From Bacillota bacterium (lineage in GTDB: Bacteria; Bacillota; Sulfobacillia; JAIMAT01), in assembly GCA_029960955.1 (NCBI GenBank), contig JASBVS010000030.1, forward strand, positions 1-48,745: a stretch of DNA of 48,745 nt. Reading direction: 5' to 3'. Shown here in pieces: positions 20,633 through 29,326 of the stretch (position 1 is the stretch's first letter; each line of letters starts with the position of its first letter). Position numbers and translations under genes: made by a program. The notes below the pieces were generated by a model. The model ran no database searches. It had not been told where the DNA came from and saw only the letters and a program-made list of their open reading frames with translations.

Positions 20633-20746
20633 ATGAAGGTGCGGCCGTCCGTACGCAAGATCTGCGACAAGTGCAAGATCATCCGGCGTCACGGCACCGT
20701 CATGGTGATCTGCGAGAACCCGAAGCACAAGCAGCGCCAGGGATAG
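20633..20746 (+). CDS. rpmJ: 50S ribosomal protein L36
   Basis: Smallest ribosomal protein, 37 residues: [20 protein letters not shown] opens it and [10 protein letters not shown] closes it. The zinc ribbon residues C11, C14, C27 and H32 are all present, so this is the zinc-binding form. ATG 20633 follows GGGGGTGAGACG. It is the first gene after the internal promoter. Confidence 0.96.
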   Translation: MKVRPSVRKICDKCKIIRRHGTVMVICENPKHKQRQG

Positions 20747-20757
20747 GGGGTGTGGCC

Positions 20758-21129
20758 ATGGCGAGGATCGCGGGTGTCGATCTGCCGAGAGAGAAGCGGA
20801 TTGAGGCCGCGCTTCCTTACATCTACGGGATCGGCTGGAGCCGCTCGCGGGAGATCCTGGCCCGGACCGGCATCAACCCCGATACGCGCGTGCGGGATCT
20901 GACCGAGGACGAGGTCTCGCGCCTGCGCGAGGTGGTGGAGCGCGAGTACAAGGTCGAGGGCGACCTGCGCGCCGAGGAGCAGCGCAACATCCGTCGCCTC
21001 ATCGACATCGGCTGCTACCGCGGCATCCGGCACCGGCGGGGGCTGCCCGTCCGCGGCCAGAGGACGAAGACCAACGCCCGCACGCGGAAGGGGCCGCGCC
21101 GCACCGTCGGCGTGCGCCGCAAGAAGTAG
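20758..21129 (+). CDS. rpsM: 30S ribosomal protein S13
   Basis: Protein of 123 residues of the 30S head, contacting P-site tRNA and L5. [20 protein letters not shown] and [20 protein letters not shown] are diagnostic, with a basic tail. ATG 20758 follows GGGGGTG; an in-frame GTG at 20752 overlaps that site. Confidence 0.97.
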   Translation: MARIAGVDLPREKRIEAALPYIYGIGWSRSREILARTGINPDTRVRDLTEDEVSRLREVVEREYKVEGDLRAEEQRNIRRLIDIGCYRGIRHRRGLPVRGQRTKTNARTRKGPRRTVGVRRKK

Positions 21130-21176
21130 CCGGCGAAGCGTGACGAGCGATCGCCGGAAGTGATGGAGGCGTAGCG

Positions 21177-21581
21177 ATGCCCAATCGGCGTCAGAGGGCG
21201 GCCGCCGGCCATGTGCGCCGCCGCGAGAGGAAGCACATCGAGCGCGGCGTCGCCCACGTGCAGTCGACCTTCAACAACACCATCGTCACCATCACCGACC
21301 CCCAAGGCAACACCATCGCCTGGGGATCGGCCGGGACGCGAGGTTTCAAGGGTTCCAAGAAGGGGACGCCCTTCGCCGCCCAGACCGCGGCCGAGGCGGC
21401 CGCGCGCCAGGCCATGGAGCACGGGATGCGCGAGGTGGAGGTCTGGGTGAAGGGCCCCGGATCGGGCCGCGAGGCGGCCATCCGCTCGCTGCAGACGGCC
21501 GGTCTGGAAGTGACCGCGATCCGCGACGTCACGCCGGTGCCCCACAACGGCTGCCGACCGCCGAAGCGGCGCCGGGTCTGA
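21177..21581 (+). CDS. rpsK: 30S ribosomal protein S11
   Basis: Protein of 134 residues of the 30S platform near the Shine-Dalgarno helix. [20 protein letters not shown], then [14 protein letters not shown] and the C-terminal [16 protein letters not shown] are intact. ATG 21177 follows GGAAGTGATGGAGG. The gene lies 47 bases after rpsM. Confidence 0.97.
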   Translation: MPNRRQRAAAGHVRRRERKHIERGVAHVQSTFNNTIVTITDPQGNTIAWGSAGTRGFKGSKKGTPFAAQTAAEAAARQAMEHGMREVEVWVKGPGSGREAAIRSLQTAGLEVTAIRDVTPVPHNGCRPPKRRRV

Positions 21582-21614
21582 GCGCGGGCGTCCGCAGCGG
21601 AAGGGAGAGACGAG

Positions 21615-22241
21615 ATGGCCAGGTATACGGGCCCTGTCTGCCGGCTCTGCCGGCGGGCGGGCGAGAAGCTGTTCTTGAAGGGGACGCGCTGCTACACCGA
21701 CAAGTGCCCCGTCGCGCGGCGGAACGTGCCGCCCGGCCAGCACGGCGTCTCGCGCAGGAAGCTCTCGGACTACGGCCTCCACCTGCGCGAGAAGCAGAAG
21801 GCGCGCTGGACGTACGGCGTGCTGGAGCGGCAGTTCCGCAAGACCTTCGAGCGGGCGGCCAAGAGCCCTGGCGTGACGGGCGAGCGGCTCCTGCAGCTGC
21901 TGGAGCTCCGCCTGGACAACGTCGTCTACCGGCTCGGCCTGGCGAGCTCCAGGCCGGAGGCGCGCCAGCTCGTGCGGCACGGCCACTTCCAGGTCAACGG
22001 TCACAAGGTGGACATCCCTTCCTACCAGGTCCGGGAGGGGGACGTGGTCGAGGTTCGCCCGAAGTCGCGCGACCTGGCGAAGTTCCAGGCGCTCAGGGAG
22101 TCGCCGGTGGGACCGACCGTGCCGGACTGGTTGAGCGCCGACCTGGAGAACCTGCGCGGCAAGGTCCTGCGCGCGCCCAAGCGCGAGGAGATCGACTCCG
22201 GACTGCACGAGCAGCTGATCGTCGAGTACTACTCCAGGTGA
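21615..22241 (+). CDS. rpsD: 30S ribosomal protein S4
   Basis: Primary 16S rRNA binder of 208 residues; in Bacillus it represses its own mRNA. It keeps the N-terminal zinc site C9, C12, C26, C31, then [10 protein letters not shown] and the S4 domain ([34 protein letters not shown]). ATG 21615 follows GGAAGGGAGAG. Confidence 0.97.
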   Translation: MARYTGPVCRLCRRAGEKLFLKGTRCYTDKCPVARRNVPPGQHGVSRRKLSDYGLHLREKQKARWTYGVLERQFRKTFERAAKSPGVTGERLLQLLELRLDNVVYRLGLASSRPEARQLVRHGHFQVNGHKVDIPSYQVREGDVVEVRPKSRDLAKFQALRESPVGPTVPDWLSADLENLRGKVLRAPKREEIDSGLHEQLIVEYYSR

Positions 22242-22260
22242 GCGCAGGGGAGGCCGTCCG

Positions 22261-23208
22261 ATGCTGGAGATCGTGAAGCCGACCATCGAGAGCGAGGAGC
22301 TCTCCGAGGACGGCACCTACGGGCGCTTCGTGGTGGAGCCGCTGGAGCGGGGTTACGGCACCACGCTGGGCAACTCGCTCCGGCGCGTGCTGCTCTCCTC
22401 GCTTCCTGGCGCGGCCGTCACCACCGTGCGCATCGAGGGCGTGCTGCACGAGTTCTCCACCATTCCGGGCGTCGTCGAGGACGTGACGGACATCATCCTG
22501 AACATCAAGAGCCTCGCCCTGCGGCTCTACGGAGACGGTCCCGCCACCATCCGCATCGACGCCCGCGGGCCCAGGGAGGTTCGCGGAGCCGACATCCTCT
22601 GCCCCGACAACGTCGAGGTGGTCAACGGCGACCAGCTGATCGCCACCCTGGACGAGGGCGGTCACCTGGAGATCGAGATGACGGTGGAGCACGGGCGCGG
22701 CTACGTGCCGGGCGACCGGAACAAGCGCCCCGACCAGCCCATCGGCGTCATCGCCGTCGACTCCATCTTCACGCCCATCCGGCGCGTCAACTTCCGGGTG
22801 GAGGACACGCGCGTCGGCCAGGTGACCAACTACGACCGGCTCATCCTGGAGGTCTGGACCAACGGCTCCGTCGACCCGAAGACGGCGGTGGCCCAGGCGG
22901 CCTCCATCCTGCAGGAGCACCTCGACCTCTTCCGCGGGCTGGTGGAGCAGGAGCAGGGCCCGGCGCAGGGCGAGGAGTCGGAGGTCAGCGAGCGGGACCG
23001 CCTCCTCGAGCGCTCCATCGACGAGCTGGAGCTCTCCATCCGCTCGTACAACTGCCTGAAGCGGGCGGGCATCAACACCATCGGCGAGCTGGTCGCCAAG
23101 ACGCCCGAAGAGATGATGAAGGTCCGCAACCTGGGGCGGAAGTCGCTGGAAGAGGTGCAGGAGAAGCTGGCGGCGCTGGGGCTTTCGCTCCGATCGTCGG
23201 AAGAGTAG
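22261..23208 (+). CDS. rpoA: DNA-directed RNA polymerase subunit alpha
   Basis: Alpha subunit of 315 residues that dimerises to start polymerase assembly. The N-terminal domain shows [20 protein letters not shown], the dimer/beta contact. After an acidic glutamine-rich linker (about residues 230-250), the C-terminal domain has [20 protein letters not shown] and [19 protein letters not shown], which bind UP elements and activators. ATG 22261 follows AGGGGAGG. Confidence 0.98.
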   Translation: MLEIVKPTIESEELSEDGTYGRFVVEPLERGYGTTLGNSLRRVLLSSLPGAAVTTVRIEGVLHEFSTIPGVVEDVTDIILNIKSLALRLYGDGPATIRIDARGPREVRGADILCPDNVEVVNGDQLIATLDEGGHLEIEMTVEHGRGYVPGDRNKRPDQPIGVIAVDSIFTPIRRVNFRVEDTRVGQVTNYDRLILEVWTNGSVDPKTAVAQAASILQEHLDLFRGLVEQEQGPAQGEESEVSERDRLLERSIDELELSIRSYNCLKRAGINTIGELVAKTPEEMMKVRNLGRKSLEEVQEKLAALGLSLRSSEE

Positions 23209-23247
23209 CGGCCGATCGTCGACGAGACCGCGGAGGGAGAAGGACGG

Positions 23248-23586
23248 ATGGCGTACCGCAAGCTGGGGCGAAGGACGGGCCACCGGGACGCGATGCTCCG
23301 GTCGCTCAGCACTTCGCTCTTCGAGCACGAACAGATCGAGACCACCGAGGCGCGAGGCAAGGAAGTGGCGCGCATCGCGGACCAGATGGTCACCCTGGCG
23401 AAGCGGGGCGACCTGCACGCCCGCCGCCAGGCGCTCGCCTACCTCACCCGCGAGGACGTGGTCAAGAAGCTCTTCGACACCATCGGGCCCCGCTACGCGT
23501 CGCGGAACGGCGGCTACACGCGCGTCACCCGTCTGGGACCGCGGCGCGGTGACGCGGCCCCCATGGTGCTGGTCGAGCTGATCTGA
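23248..23586 (+). CDS. rplQ: 50S ribosomal protein L17
   Basis: Short L17 of 112 residues near the tunnel exit. [20 protein letters not shown] and the C-terminal [20 protein letters not shown] are diagnostic. ATG 23248 follows GGAGGGAGAAGG. It closes the alpha group; the ECF genes begin 17 bases later. Confidence 0.97.
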   Translation: MAYRKLGRRTGHRDAMLRSLSTSLFEHEQIETTEARGKEVARIADQMVTLAKRGDLHARRQALAYLTREDVVKKLFDTIGPRYASRNGGYTRVTRLGPRRGDAAPMVLVELI

Positions 23587-23603
23587 CGCCGGAAGGCGGC
23601 TGC

Positions 23604-24458
23604 ATGGGCCACCTGATCGAGGTGCGGGGGGTCCGTTTCTTCTACCCCTCGGCCGGCGCCGCCGAGGGGCGACGGACGGCGCTGGACGGCGTCGACCTGA
23701 CCGTCGACGAGGGCGAGTGGGTCGCCGTCGTCGGCGCCAACGGCTCCGGCAAGTCCACCCTGGCCAAGCACCTCAACGCCCTGCTCCTGCCTGCCGAGGG
23801 CGAGGTCCGGGTCGACGGCAAGTCCACGCGGGACCCCGTCCACCTCTGGACGATCCGCCGGACGGTGGGCATGGTCTTCCAGAATCCGGACAACCAGATC
23901 GTCGCCTCGCTGGTCGAGGAAGACGTCGCCTTCGGTCCGGAGAACCTGGGCCTGCCGCCGGAGGAGATCCGGCGCCGCATCGCCTCCTCGCTGGCGGCGG
24001 TGGGCATGGGCGACTTCGCCCGCCGCGCTCCCTACCAGCTCTCCGGCGGGCAGAAGCAGCGGGTGGCCATCGCCGGCGTGCTGGCCATGCAGCCCCGCTG
24101 CATCGTCCTGGACGAGGCGACGGCCATGCTCGATCCGGCCGGCCGCCAGGAAGTGCTCCAGGCCGTCGAACGGCTTCGCCGCGAGCGCGGCATCGCCGTG
24201 GTGATGATCACCCACTTCATGGACGAGGTGGCCCACGCCGACCGGCTGGTGGTCCTGAGCGGCGGCCGCGTGGTGGCGGACGACTCGCCGCGGGCGGTCC
24301 TCGCCCGGGCCGAAGAGGTGGCGCAGCTGGGCCTCGAGGTGCCGCAGGTGAGCGAGCTGGCCCTCGAGCTCCGGCGCGAGGGCCTGCCCCTCCCGGCCGA
24401 CCTGATCGCCCCTCAGGAGCTGGTCGAGGCGCTATGCCGATTGAGGTCGAGCACCTGA
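23604..24458 (+). CDS. ecfA1: ECF transporter ATPase EcfA1
   Basis: ATP-binding subunit of 284 residues of the shared energising module of energy-coupling-factor vitamin transporters. Walker A GANGSGKST starts at residue 44; the Q-loop region VFQNPDNQIVA is the typical ECF form; LSGGQKQR starts at 146; DEAT starts at 170; a switch histidine lies in MITHF. ATG 23604. The last 25 bases overlap ecfA2. The placement right after rplQ is the usual Firmicutes arrangement. Confidence 0.95.
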   Translation: MGHLIEVRGVRFFYPSAGAAEGRRTALDGVDLTVDEGEWVAVVGANGSGKSTLAKHLNALLLPAEGEVRVDGKSTRDPVHLWTIRRTVGMVFQNPDNQIVASLVEEDVAFGPENLGLPPEEIRRRIASSLAAVGMGDFARRAPYQLSGGQKQRVAIAGVLAMQPRCIVLDEATAMLDPAGRQEVLQAVERLRRERGIAVVMITHFMDEVAHADRLVVLSGGRVVADDSPRAVLARAEEVAQLGLEVPQVSELALELRREGLPLPADLIAPQELVEALCRLRSST

Positions 24459-25297
24459 GCTATGTCTACGGGGAGCGCGGACCGGCCCCGGTCGTGGCGC
24501 TGGACGACGTCTCGCTCCGCATCGAGGACGGCCAGTTCGTCGCCGTCATCGGCTCCACGGGCTCGGGCAAGTCGACGCTGATCCAGCACTTCAACGGCCT
24601 CATCCGTCCCCAGCGAGGGCGCGTGGTGGTCGACGGCCTCGACCTCTCCGAGCGCCGCACCCGGCTGATCGAGGTCCGCCGCCGGGTGGGCCTCGTCATG
24701 CAGTACCCCGAAAACCAGCTCTTCGAGGAGACGGTGCTGGCCGAAGTCGGCTTCGGGCCCCGCAACCTGGGCCTCCCCGACGAGGAAGTGCGCGCCCGCT
24801 CGGAGAGGGCGCTGCTCGCGGTGGGCGTGGAGCGCACGCTCTGGGAGCGCTCGCCTTTCGAGCTGAGCGGCGGCGAGATGCGCCGGGTGGCCATCGCCAG
24901 CATCCTGGCCATGGAGCCGCGCACCCTGGTCCTGGACGAGCCCACCGCCGGCCTGGATCCGCGCGGCCGGCGCCAGATCCTGGAGCGGATCCGCCAGCTC
25001 CATCGCGAGCGCCGCATGACCGTCGTCCTGGTCACCCACAACATGGAGGACGTGGCGCGGCTGGCCGAGCGGGTCTTCGTCCTGCACCGCGGCCGCCTCG
25101 TCGCCAGCGGCACCACGCGCGAGGTCTACGCGCGCCACGCCGAGCTCCGCGCCTTCGGGCTGGCACCGCCGCAGGTCTCGCAGGTGCTGGCCGGGCTCCG
25201 CGCCTGCGGCTGGGACGTCCGCACCGACCGCATCACCGTCGAGGAAGCCCGCGACGAGATCCTGCGCCTCTGGCGGGGGAGGCGGGAACGTGCCTGA
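24434..25297 (+). CDS. ecfA2: ECF transporter ATPase EcfA2
   Basis: Second, non-identical ATPase (287 residues) that pairs with EcfA1. Walker A GSTGSGKST starts at residue 40; MQYPENQLFEETV is the typical EcfA2 Q-loop; LSGGEMRR starts at 144; DEPTAGLDP starts at 168; VTHNMED carries the switch histidine. ATG 24434 lies inside the end of ecfA1, and the end overlaps ecfT by eight bases, so all three are translationally coupled. Confidence 0.95.
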   Translation: MPIEVEHLSYVYGERGPAPVVALDDVSLRIEDGQFVAVIGSTGSGKSTLIQHFNGLIRPQRGRVVVDGLDLSERRTRLIEVRRRVGLVMQYPENQLFEETVLAEVGFGPRNLGLPDEEVRARSERALLAVGVERTLWERSPFELSGGEMRRVAIASILAMEPRTLVLDEPTAGLDPRGRRQILERIRQLHRERRMTVVLVTHNMEDVARLAERVFVLHRGRLVASGTTREVYARHAELRAFGLAPPQVSQVLAGLRACGWDVRTDRITVEEARDEILRLWRGRRERA

Positions 25298-26093
25298 CGC
25301 GCTCACCATCGGCCACTACGTGCCGGGCGACTCGGTCGTCCACCGCCTGGACAGCCGGGTCAAACTGCTGCTGACCATGGCCTACGTGATCGTCCTCTTC
25401 TTCGCCGTCCGGCCGGGGGCCTACGCGGTGCTCGCCCTCCTGCCGCTGGCCGGCTACCTCCTCGCCCGGCTCCCGCTGCGCATGGTCTGGCAAGGGCTGC
25501 GGCCGGTCGTCGCCGTCCTCCTCCTGACGCTGATCCTCAACGCGCTGATGACCCCCGGCCATCCCCTCTACCGGATCGGACGGCTGGCGGTGACGGCGGA
25601 GGGTCTGCAGGTCGGCGTCGAGATGGCCGTCCGCCTCATCCTGCTCATGGTGACCAGCACGCTCCTCACGCTGACCACCTCGCCCATCGAGCTGACCGAC
25701 GGGATCGAGAGCCTCCTCCGCCCCTTCCGGCGGCTGGGCGTCCCGGCTCACGAGCTGGCCATGATGATGACCATCGCCCTGCGCTTCATCCCCACCCTCC
25801 TGGAGGAGGCGCAGAACATCCTGAAGGCGCAGCAGGCCCGCGGCGCCGACTTCGAGACGGGCAACCTCCTACGCCGCGCGAGGGCCATGATCCCCCTGCT
25901 CGTGCCGCTCTTCGTCGGCGCTTTCCGGCGCGCCGACGAGCTGGCGACCGCCATGGAGGCGCGCTGCTACCACGGCGGCGAAGGCCGGACCCGCTACCGC
26001 GAGTACCGGATCGCCCGGTCCGACTGGGTGGCGGCGGCGGTGACGGCCGCGGCGCTCCTCTTCGTCCTGGTCGACCGGGCGCTGGGGGTGTAG
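25290..26093 (+). CDS. ecfT: ECF transporter transmembrane subunit EcfT
   Basis: Membrane coupling subunit of 267 residues linking EcfA1A2 to different substrate components. YVPGDSVVHRLDSRVKLLLT is the family start; several hydrophobic segments follow. The coupling motif ARG is in QQARGADFE; the second, usually ARGY, reads EARCYHGG here. GTG 25290 follows GGGGGAGGCGGG. The RibU-like gene at 33871 is a likely partner. The stop TAG at 26091 is in the same frame as truA. Confidence 0.94.
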   Translation: MPDALTIGHYVPGDSVVHRLDSRVKLLLTMAYVIVLFFAVRPGAYAVLALLPLAGYLLARLPLRMVWQGLRPVVAVLLLTLILNALMTPGHPLYRIGRLAVTAEGLQVGVEMAVRLILLMVTSTLLTLTTSPIELTDGIESLLRPFRRLGVPAHELAMMMTIALRFIPTLLEEAQNILKAQQARGADFETGNLLRRARAMIPLLVPLFVGAFRRADELATAMEARCYHGGEGRTRYREYRIARSDWVAAAVTAAALLFVLVDRALGV

Positions 26094-26096
26094 CCG

Positions 26097-26945
26097 ACGG
26101 CGCGCTGGCGCATCTGGCTGGCCTACGACGGGTCCGCCTTCCACGGCTGGGAGCGGCAGCGGGGGGCGGAGGCGACGGTGCGCGGTGCGCTGGAGACCGC
26201 CCTGGCACCGCTGGCCGGCGGGGCGGCGCGGGCGCGGGCGGCGGGGCGGACGGACGCCGGCGTCCACGCCGCCGGGCAGGTCGTCGACTTCGCGCTGGAG
26301 CGCGCCATGGAGCCGCGCGAGCTGGTGCGGGCGCTCAACGCGAGGCTTCCCGAGGCGGCGCGGGCCTACGCGGCGCAGCCGGTGGAGGAAGGCTTCGACG
26401 CGCGCCGCTGGGCGAGGGCGAAGACGTACGTCTACGCCATCTGGGTGGAGGGCGTCTGCCCGCCCTTCCTGCGCGGGAGGGTCTGGGAGCTGGGGAGGCC
26501 GCTGGAGCTGGCGGCGATGCGCCGGGCGGCGGCGGGGCTGGTCGGTCTCCACGACTTCCGCGCCTACCAGGCGGCCGGACGGCCGGTGGCCAGCACGGAG
26601 CGGCGGGTCGAGCGGGTCGAGCTGGAGGCACGGGGGCCGGTGGTGCTGGTGCGGGTGGCCGCCGGGGGCTTCCTCTACCGGATGGTGCGCCGGATCGTGG
26701 GCGCGCTGGCGGCGGTGGGCTCCGGCGCGATGGAGCCGGAGGAGCCGGCCCGCGCCCTGGCGACGGGACGGTTGCGCGCGGCGACGGCGCCGGCGGAGGG
26801 GCTCTGCCTGGCCGAAGTCCGCTACGACCTGGCCGAGCCGCCGGAGGTGGAGACGGCCAGGCGGCGGCAGCTGGCGGCCTGGTGCCCGTGGGCCGCGGAG
26901 GGCGGGCGGGAGGCCGCCTTGACACCCTTTCGCGACGGAGGATAA
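26097..26945 (+). CDS. truA: tRNA pseudouridine(38-40) synthase TruA, apparent ACG start
   Basis: Converts U38-U40 of tRNA anticodon stems to pseudouridine; 282 residues if translated from ACG 26097. The N-terminal motif AYDGSAFHGWERQ, the catalytic loop GRTDAGVHA (D53) and the C-terminal FLYRMVRRIVGAL are intact. There is no ATG, GTG or TTG between the ecfT stop and this motif; the first is GTG 26178, which would delete AYDGxxFxGW. ACG 26097 lies six bases after GGGGGTG and gives MARWRIWLAYDG, an ordinary TruA beginning. ATC 26112 or a base error are alternatives. Confidence 0.85.
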   Translation, partial: TARWRIWLAYDGSAFHGWERQRGAEATVRGALETALAPLAGGAARARAAGRTDAGVHAAGQVVDFALERAMEPRELVRALNARLPEAARAYAAQPVEEGFDARRWARAKTYVYAIWVEGVCPPFLRGRVWELGRPLELAAMRRAAAGLVGLHDFRAYQAAGRPVASTERRVERVELEARGPVVLVRVAAGGFLYRMVRRIVGALAAVGSGAMEPEEPARALATGRLRAATAPAEGLCLAEVRYDLAEPPEVETARRRQLAAWCPWAAEGGREAALTPFRDGG

Positions 26946-26948
26946 ACT
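26919..26948 (+). promoter_or_regulatory. Promoter for rplM-rpsI inside the end of truA
   Basis: A perfect TTGACA (26919-26924) lies in the last codons of truA. The -10 is either GATAAA (26941-26946, 16-base spacer) or TAAACT (26943-26948, 18-base spacer), both 4 of 6 to consensus. The short AT-rich patch is unusual in this region, and a structured leader follows. Confidence 0.6.
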
Positions 26949-26952
26949 CCAG

Positions 26953-27041
26953 ACGCTGTTCGCCGCCGAGCGGCCGCGAAAGGCCGCGCGAGCGTGCCAG
27001 ATTGCCGAGGGGACGCCCCGTGCGCTGGCTGCGGGGCGGTC
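26953..27041 (+). promoter_or_regulatory. Structured leader of rplM (candidate L13 leader)
   Basis: Two hairpins fill the 140-base gap before rplM. The first nests ACGCT/AGCGT (26953-26957 with 26991-26995), CGC/GCG and GCGGCC/GGCCGC (26970-26975 with 26982-26987). The second pairs GACGCCCCG (27012-27020) with CGGGGC-g-GTC (27032-27041), with one bulged G. Firmicutes rplM mRNAs often have an autoregulatory L13 leader; whether this is a GC-rich member needs a covariance search. Confidence 0.5.
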
Positions 27042-27085
27042 TCTTGCTGCAAGGAGCCCCGTGGAGGGCGCGAGGGGGTGAGACG

Positions 27086-27526
27086 GTGCTCGCGACGCAG
27101 AAGACCTTCATGGCCAAGCCTCGCAGCCTTCCCCGCAGGTGGTACGTGGTCGACGCGGAAGGGAAGCGGCTGGGCAAGGTCGCCGTGACGGTCGCCAACC
27201 TCCTGCGTGGCAAGGGGAAGCCCGAGTACACGCCGGGCGTCGATTCGGGCGACTTCGTGATCGTGATCAACGCGGAGAAGGTGGACGTCTCCGGCCGCAA
27301 GCGGGAGCAGAAGATCTACTACCGGCACAGCGGGTACCCGCGCGGGCTGAAGGCGACGCCGCTGGGGACGATGCTGAAGAGCCGGCCGGAGCGGGTCATC
27401 GAGCTGGCCGTCCGCGGCATGATGCCCCGCAACCGGCTGGGCCGGGCGCAGTTGCGCAAGCTGCACGTCTACGCGGGGCCCAGCCACCCCCACGAGGCGC
27501 AGAAGCCGGAACCGGTCGAGATCTGA
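27086..27526 (+). CDS. rplM: 50S ribosomal protein L13
   Basis: Early-assembling protein of 146 residues. TFMAKPRSLPRRWYVVDAEG, then DSGDFVIVINAEKVDVSGRK and RGMMPRNRLGRAQLRKLHVY are diagnostic. GTG 27086 follows GAGGGGGTGA and yields MLATQKTFMAKP, matching the family's few residues before TFMAKP; ATG 27110 would start inside that motif. It forms a two-gene unit with rpsI. Confidence 0.96.
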   Translation: MLATQKTFMAKPRSLPRRWYVVDAEGKRLGKVAVTVANLLRGKGKPEYTPGVDSGDFVIVINAEKVDVSGRKREQKIYYRHSGYPRGLKATPLGTMLKSRPERVIELAVRGMMPRNRLGRAQLRKLHVYAGPSHPHEAQKPEPVEI

Positions 27527-27607
27527 GACCGCCGGAGCTGCGGGCGGCTGCGCCCCGATCCGGACGAGGTGACGGGGCGAAGCGCACCAGGGAAGGGAGG
27601 TTGGCGA

Positions 27608-28003
27608 TTGCCGTACAAGGTTCAGTACTGGGGCACCGGGCGCCGGAAGGAAGCGGTGGCCCGGCTGCGCGTGGTTCCGGGCAGCGGGCGGATCCTGGTC
27701 AACGGCCGCCCGTACGAGCGGTACTTCCCGGCCGTCCACTGGCAGGCGCAGGTGAGGGAACCGCTGCGCCTCTGCCAGCTGGAGGGCCGCTACGACGTCC
27801 TGGTCAACGTCCAGGGGGGCGGCGTCTCCGGGCAGGCCGGAGCCGTCCGGCACGCGCTGGCGAGGGCGCTCCAGGCGCTCGACCCCGAGCTGCGGCCCGT
27901 CCTCAAGAAGGCGGGCCTCCTGCGCCGCGATCCGCGGATGAAGGAGCGGCGGAAGTACGGGCTGAAGAAGGCCCGCAAGGCCCCGCAGTTCTCCAAGCGC
28001 TGA
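27608..28003 (+). CDS. rpsI: 30S ribosomal protein S9
   Basis: Protein of 131 residues whose C-terminal tail reaches P-site t[23 protein letters not shown] and the tail [15 protein letters not shown], ending with the conserved lysine-arginine, are present. TTG 27608 lies seven bases after GGAAGGGAGG; the in-frame start at 27569 would add 13 unrelated residues. Confidence 0.96.
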   Translation: MPYKVQYWGTGRRKEAVARLRVVPGSGRILVNGRPYERYFPAVHWQAQVREPLRLCQLEGRYDVLVNVQGGGVSGQAGAVRHALARALQALDPELRPVLKKAGLLRRDPRMKERRKYGLKKARKAPQFSKR

Positions 28004-28045
28004 TCTTCCTGCCAGGTTTGACCCCCGGTTCCGCCGCATAAGCCT

Positions 28046-28089
28046 GATGCGAGGGGTGGCCGCCGGCTCTCGCCACCCCCTGTCGCATC
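28046..28089 (+). promoter_or_regulatory. Long two-part hairpin between rpsI and panD
   Basis: GATGCGA (28046-28052) plus GGGGTGGC (28053-28060) pair with GCCACCCC (28072-28079) and, after a three-base bulge, TCGCATC (28083-28089). That is 15 base pairs around an 11-base loop. No T run follows. It lies 42 bases after rpsI and 33 before panD. It may end or slow rpsI transcripts or control panD. Confidence 0.6.
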
Positions 28090-28121
28090 GCGCAGGCGCA
28101 TCGCGGAGGAGGGGGTCGCGC

Positions 28122-28511
28122 GTGCTTCGGGTCGTCTGCCGGGCCAAGCTGCACCGGCTCCGGGTGACCGAGGCCAACCTCGACTACATGGGCAGCATCG
28201 CCATCGACGAGGAGCTGCTGGCGGCCGCCGGCATCGCGCCCTACGAGATGGTCCAGATCGCCAACCGCTCCAACGGCGTGCTCTGGCGCACGTACGTCAT
28301 GGCGGAGCCCGCGGGATCGGGCCGCGTCGTCCTGAACGGGCCGCCCGCCCGCCACTTCCAGCCCGGCGACGAGATCATCGTCCTCGCCCTGGGCTGGGCG
28401 ACGCCGGACGAGGCGGAAGGACTCGTCCCCACCCTCGTCTTCGTCGACGCGAGCAACCGCATCGTCGAGGTACGGCAGGGCGAGACGGCGGGGCCGGACC
28501 CGCACCGCTGA
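28122..28511 (+). CDS. panD: Aspartate 1-decarboxylase
   Basis: Makes beta-alanine for pantothenate and CoA synthesis. The 129-residue proenzyme cleaves itself between G24 and S25 (YMGSIAID) to form the pyruvoyl cofactor. KLHRLRVTEANLDYMGSI, VQIANRSNG and GSGRVVLNGPPARHFQPGDE are family blocks. GTG 28122 follows GGAGGAGGGGGT. No panB or panC is nearby. Confidence 0.95.
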   Translation: MLRVVCRAKLHRLRVTEANLDYMGSIAIDEELLAAAGIAPYEMVQIANRSNGVLWRTYVMAEPAGSGRVVLNGPPARHFQPGDEIIVLALGWATPDEAEGLVPTLVFVDASNRIVEVRQGETAGPDPHR

Positions 28512-28558
28512 CCCCGGAGGACCGAGGAAGCGGGCGGGAGGCGAGGGGGGAGCGGCGG

Positions 28559-29326
28559 TTGCTCCTGGACCTGAAGGCGCTCCGTTCCGGCCTGCCGCTG
28601 GCGCTGGCGGCGCTGGCCTTCCTGCTCGCCCTCGGGGTGGCGACGGCCGCCCCCTGGGTCCGCAGGCAGGCGACGGCCGATCTGCTGACCGGGCGGCTGA
28701 TCCTGATCGATCCGGGCCACGGGGGGGCCGACCCGGGCAGCGTCGGCTCGAACGGGGTGCTGGAGAAGGACGTGGTGCTGGGCGTCTCCCTGGCCCTGGC
28801 GCAGGACCTCCGCTCGGCCGGCGCCACGGTGGTGCTGACGCGCCAGGACGACCGCGACCTGAGCGGCCTGCCGCCGCAGCACCCGCGCCGCTACCGCACG
28901 GACCTCTACCAGCGGGCGACGATCATCGAGGCGCTGCGGCCCGACCTCTTCCTCTCCGTCCACGCCAACGCCTACCCCGACCGCTCGGCGCGGGGCGCCC
29001 AGACGTTCTACCGGCCCGACCCCACCGGCCAGAACCGCCGGCTGGCCGGCGACATCCAGCGCGAGCTGGTGGCGGCCGCGGGCCTGGTCGACCGCGGCAT
29101 CTCCAGCGACATCCGCCAGCTGGTCCTCAACCGGGCCACCATGCCGGCCGCCACCGTGGAGATCGGCTTCCTCTCCAACCCCGAGGAGGAGCGCAGGCTG
29201 GAGGACGCCGCCTTCCAGAAGCGGATCGCCTGGGGGATCTTCCTGGGCGTGGTGCGCTTCCTGGAGGAGGCGCCGCTGCCGGCGCAGCCGCCCTCGCCTC
29301 AGCGCGGCACGGCCGGCGCGCGCTGA
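28559..29326 (+). CDS. cwlD: N-acetylmuramoyl-L-alanine amidase, CwlD-like
   Basis: Zinc amidase of the Amidase_3 family, 255 residues, with one hydrophobic N-terminal segment (about residues 11-31) likely to serve as anchor or signal. ILIDPGHGGADPGSVG and LSVHANAYPD carry zinc-binding histidine and catalytic-side residues; VEIGFLSNPEEE holds the C-terminal glutamate. In Bacillus CwlD helps make muramic-delta-lactam in the spore cortex and lies near rpsI, so sporulation is suggested but not proven. TTG 28559 follows GAGGGGGGAG. The 3' end overlaps the converging accC-like gene by 28 bases. Confidence 0.85.
   Translation: MLLDLKALRSGLPLALAALAFLLALGVATAAPWVRRQATADLLTGRLILIDPGHGGADPGSVGSNGVLEKDVVLGVSLALAQDLRSAGATVVLTRQDDRDLSGLPPQHPRRYRTDLYQRATIIEALRPDLFLSVHANAYPDRSARGAQTFYRPDPTGQNRRLAGDIQRELVAAAGLVDRGISSDIRQLVLNRATMPAATVEIGFLSNPEEERRLEDAAFQKRIAWGIFLGVVRFLEEAPLPAQPPSPQRGTAGAR

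Noticed and set aside
28018-28046. TTGACC near 28018 as a panD promoter
   Set aside because: No acceptable -10 at 16-18 bases; the nearest AT-rich bases are only 12 away.
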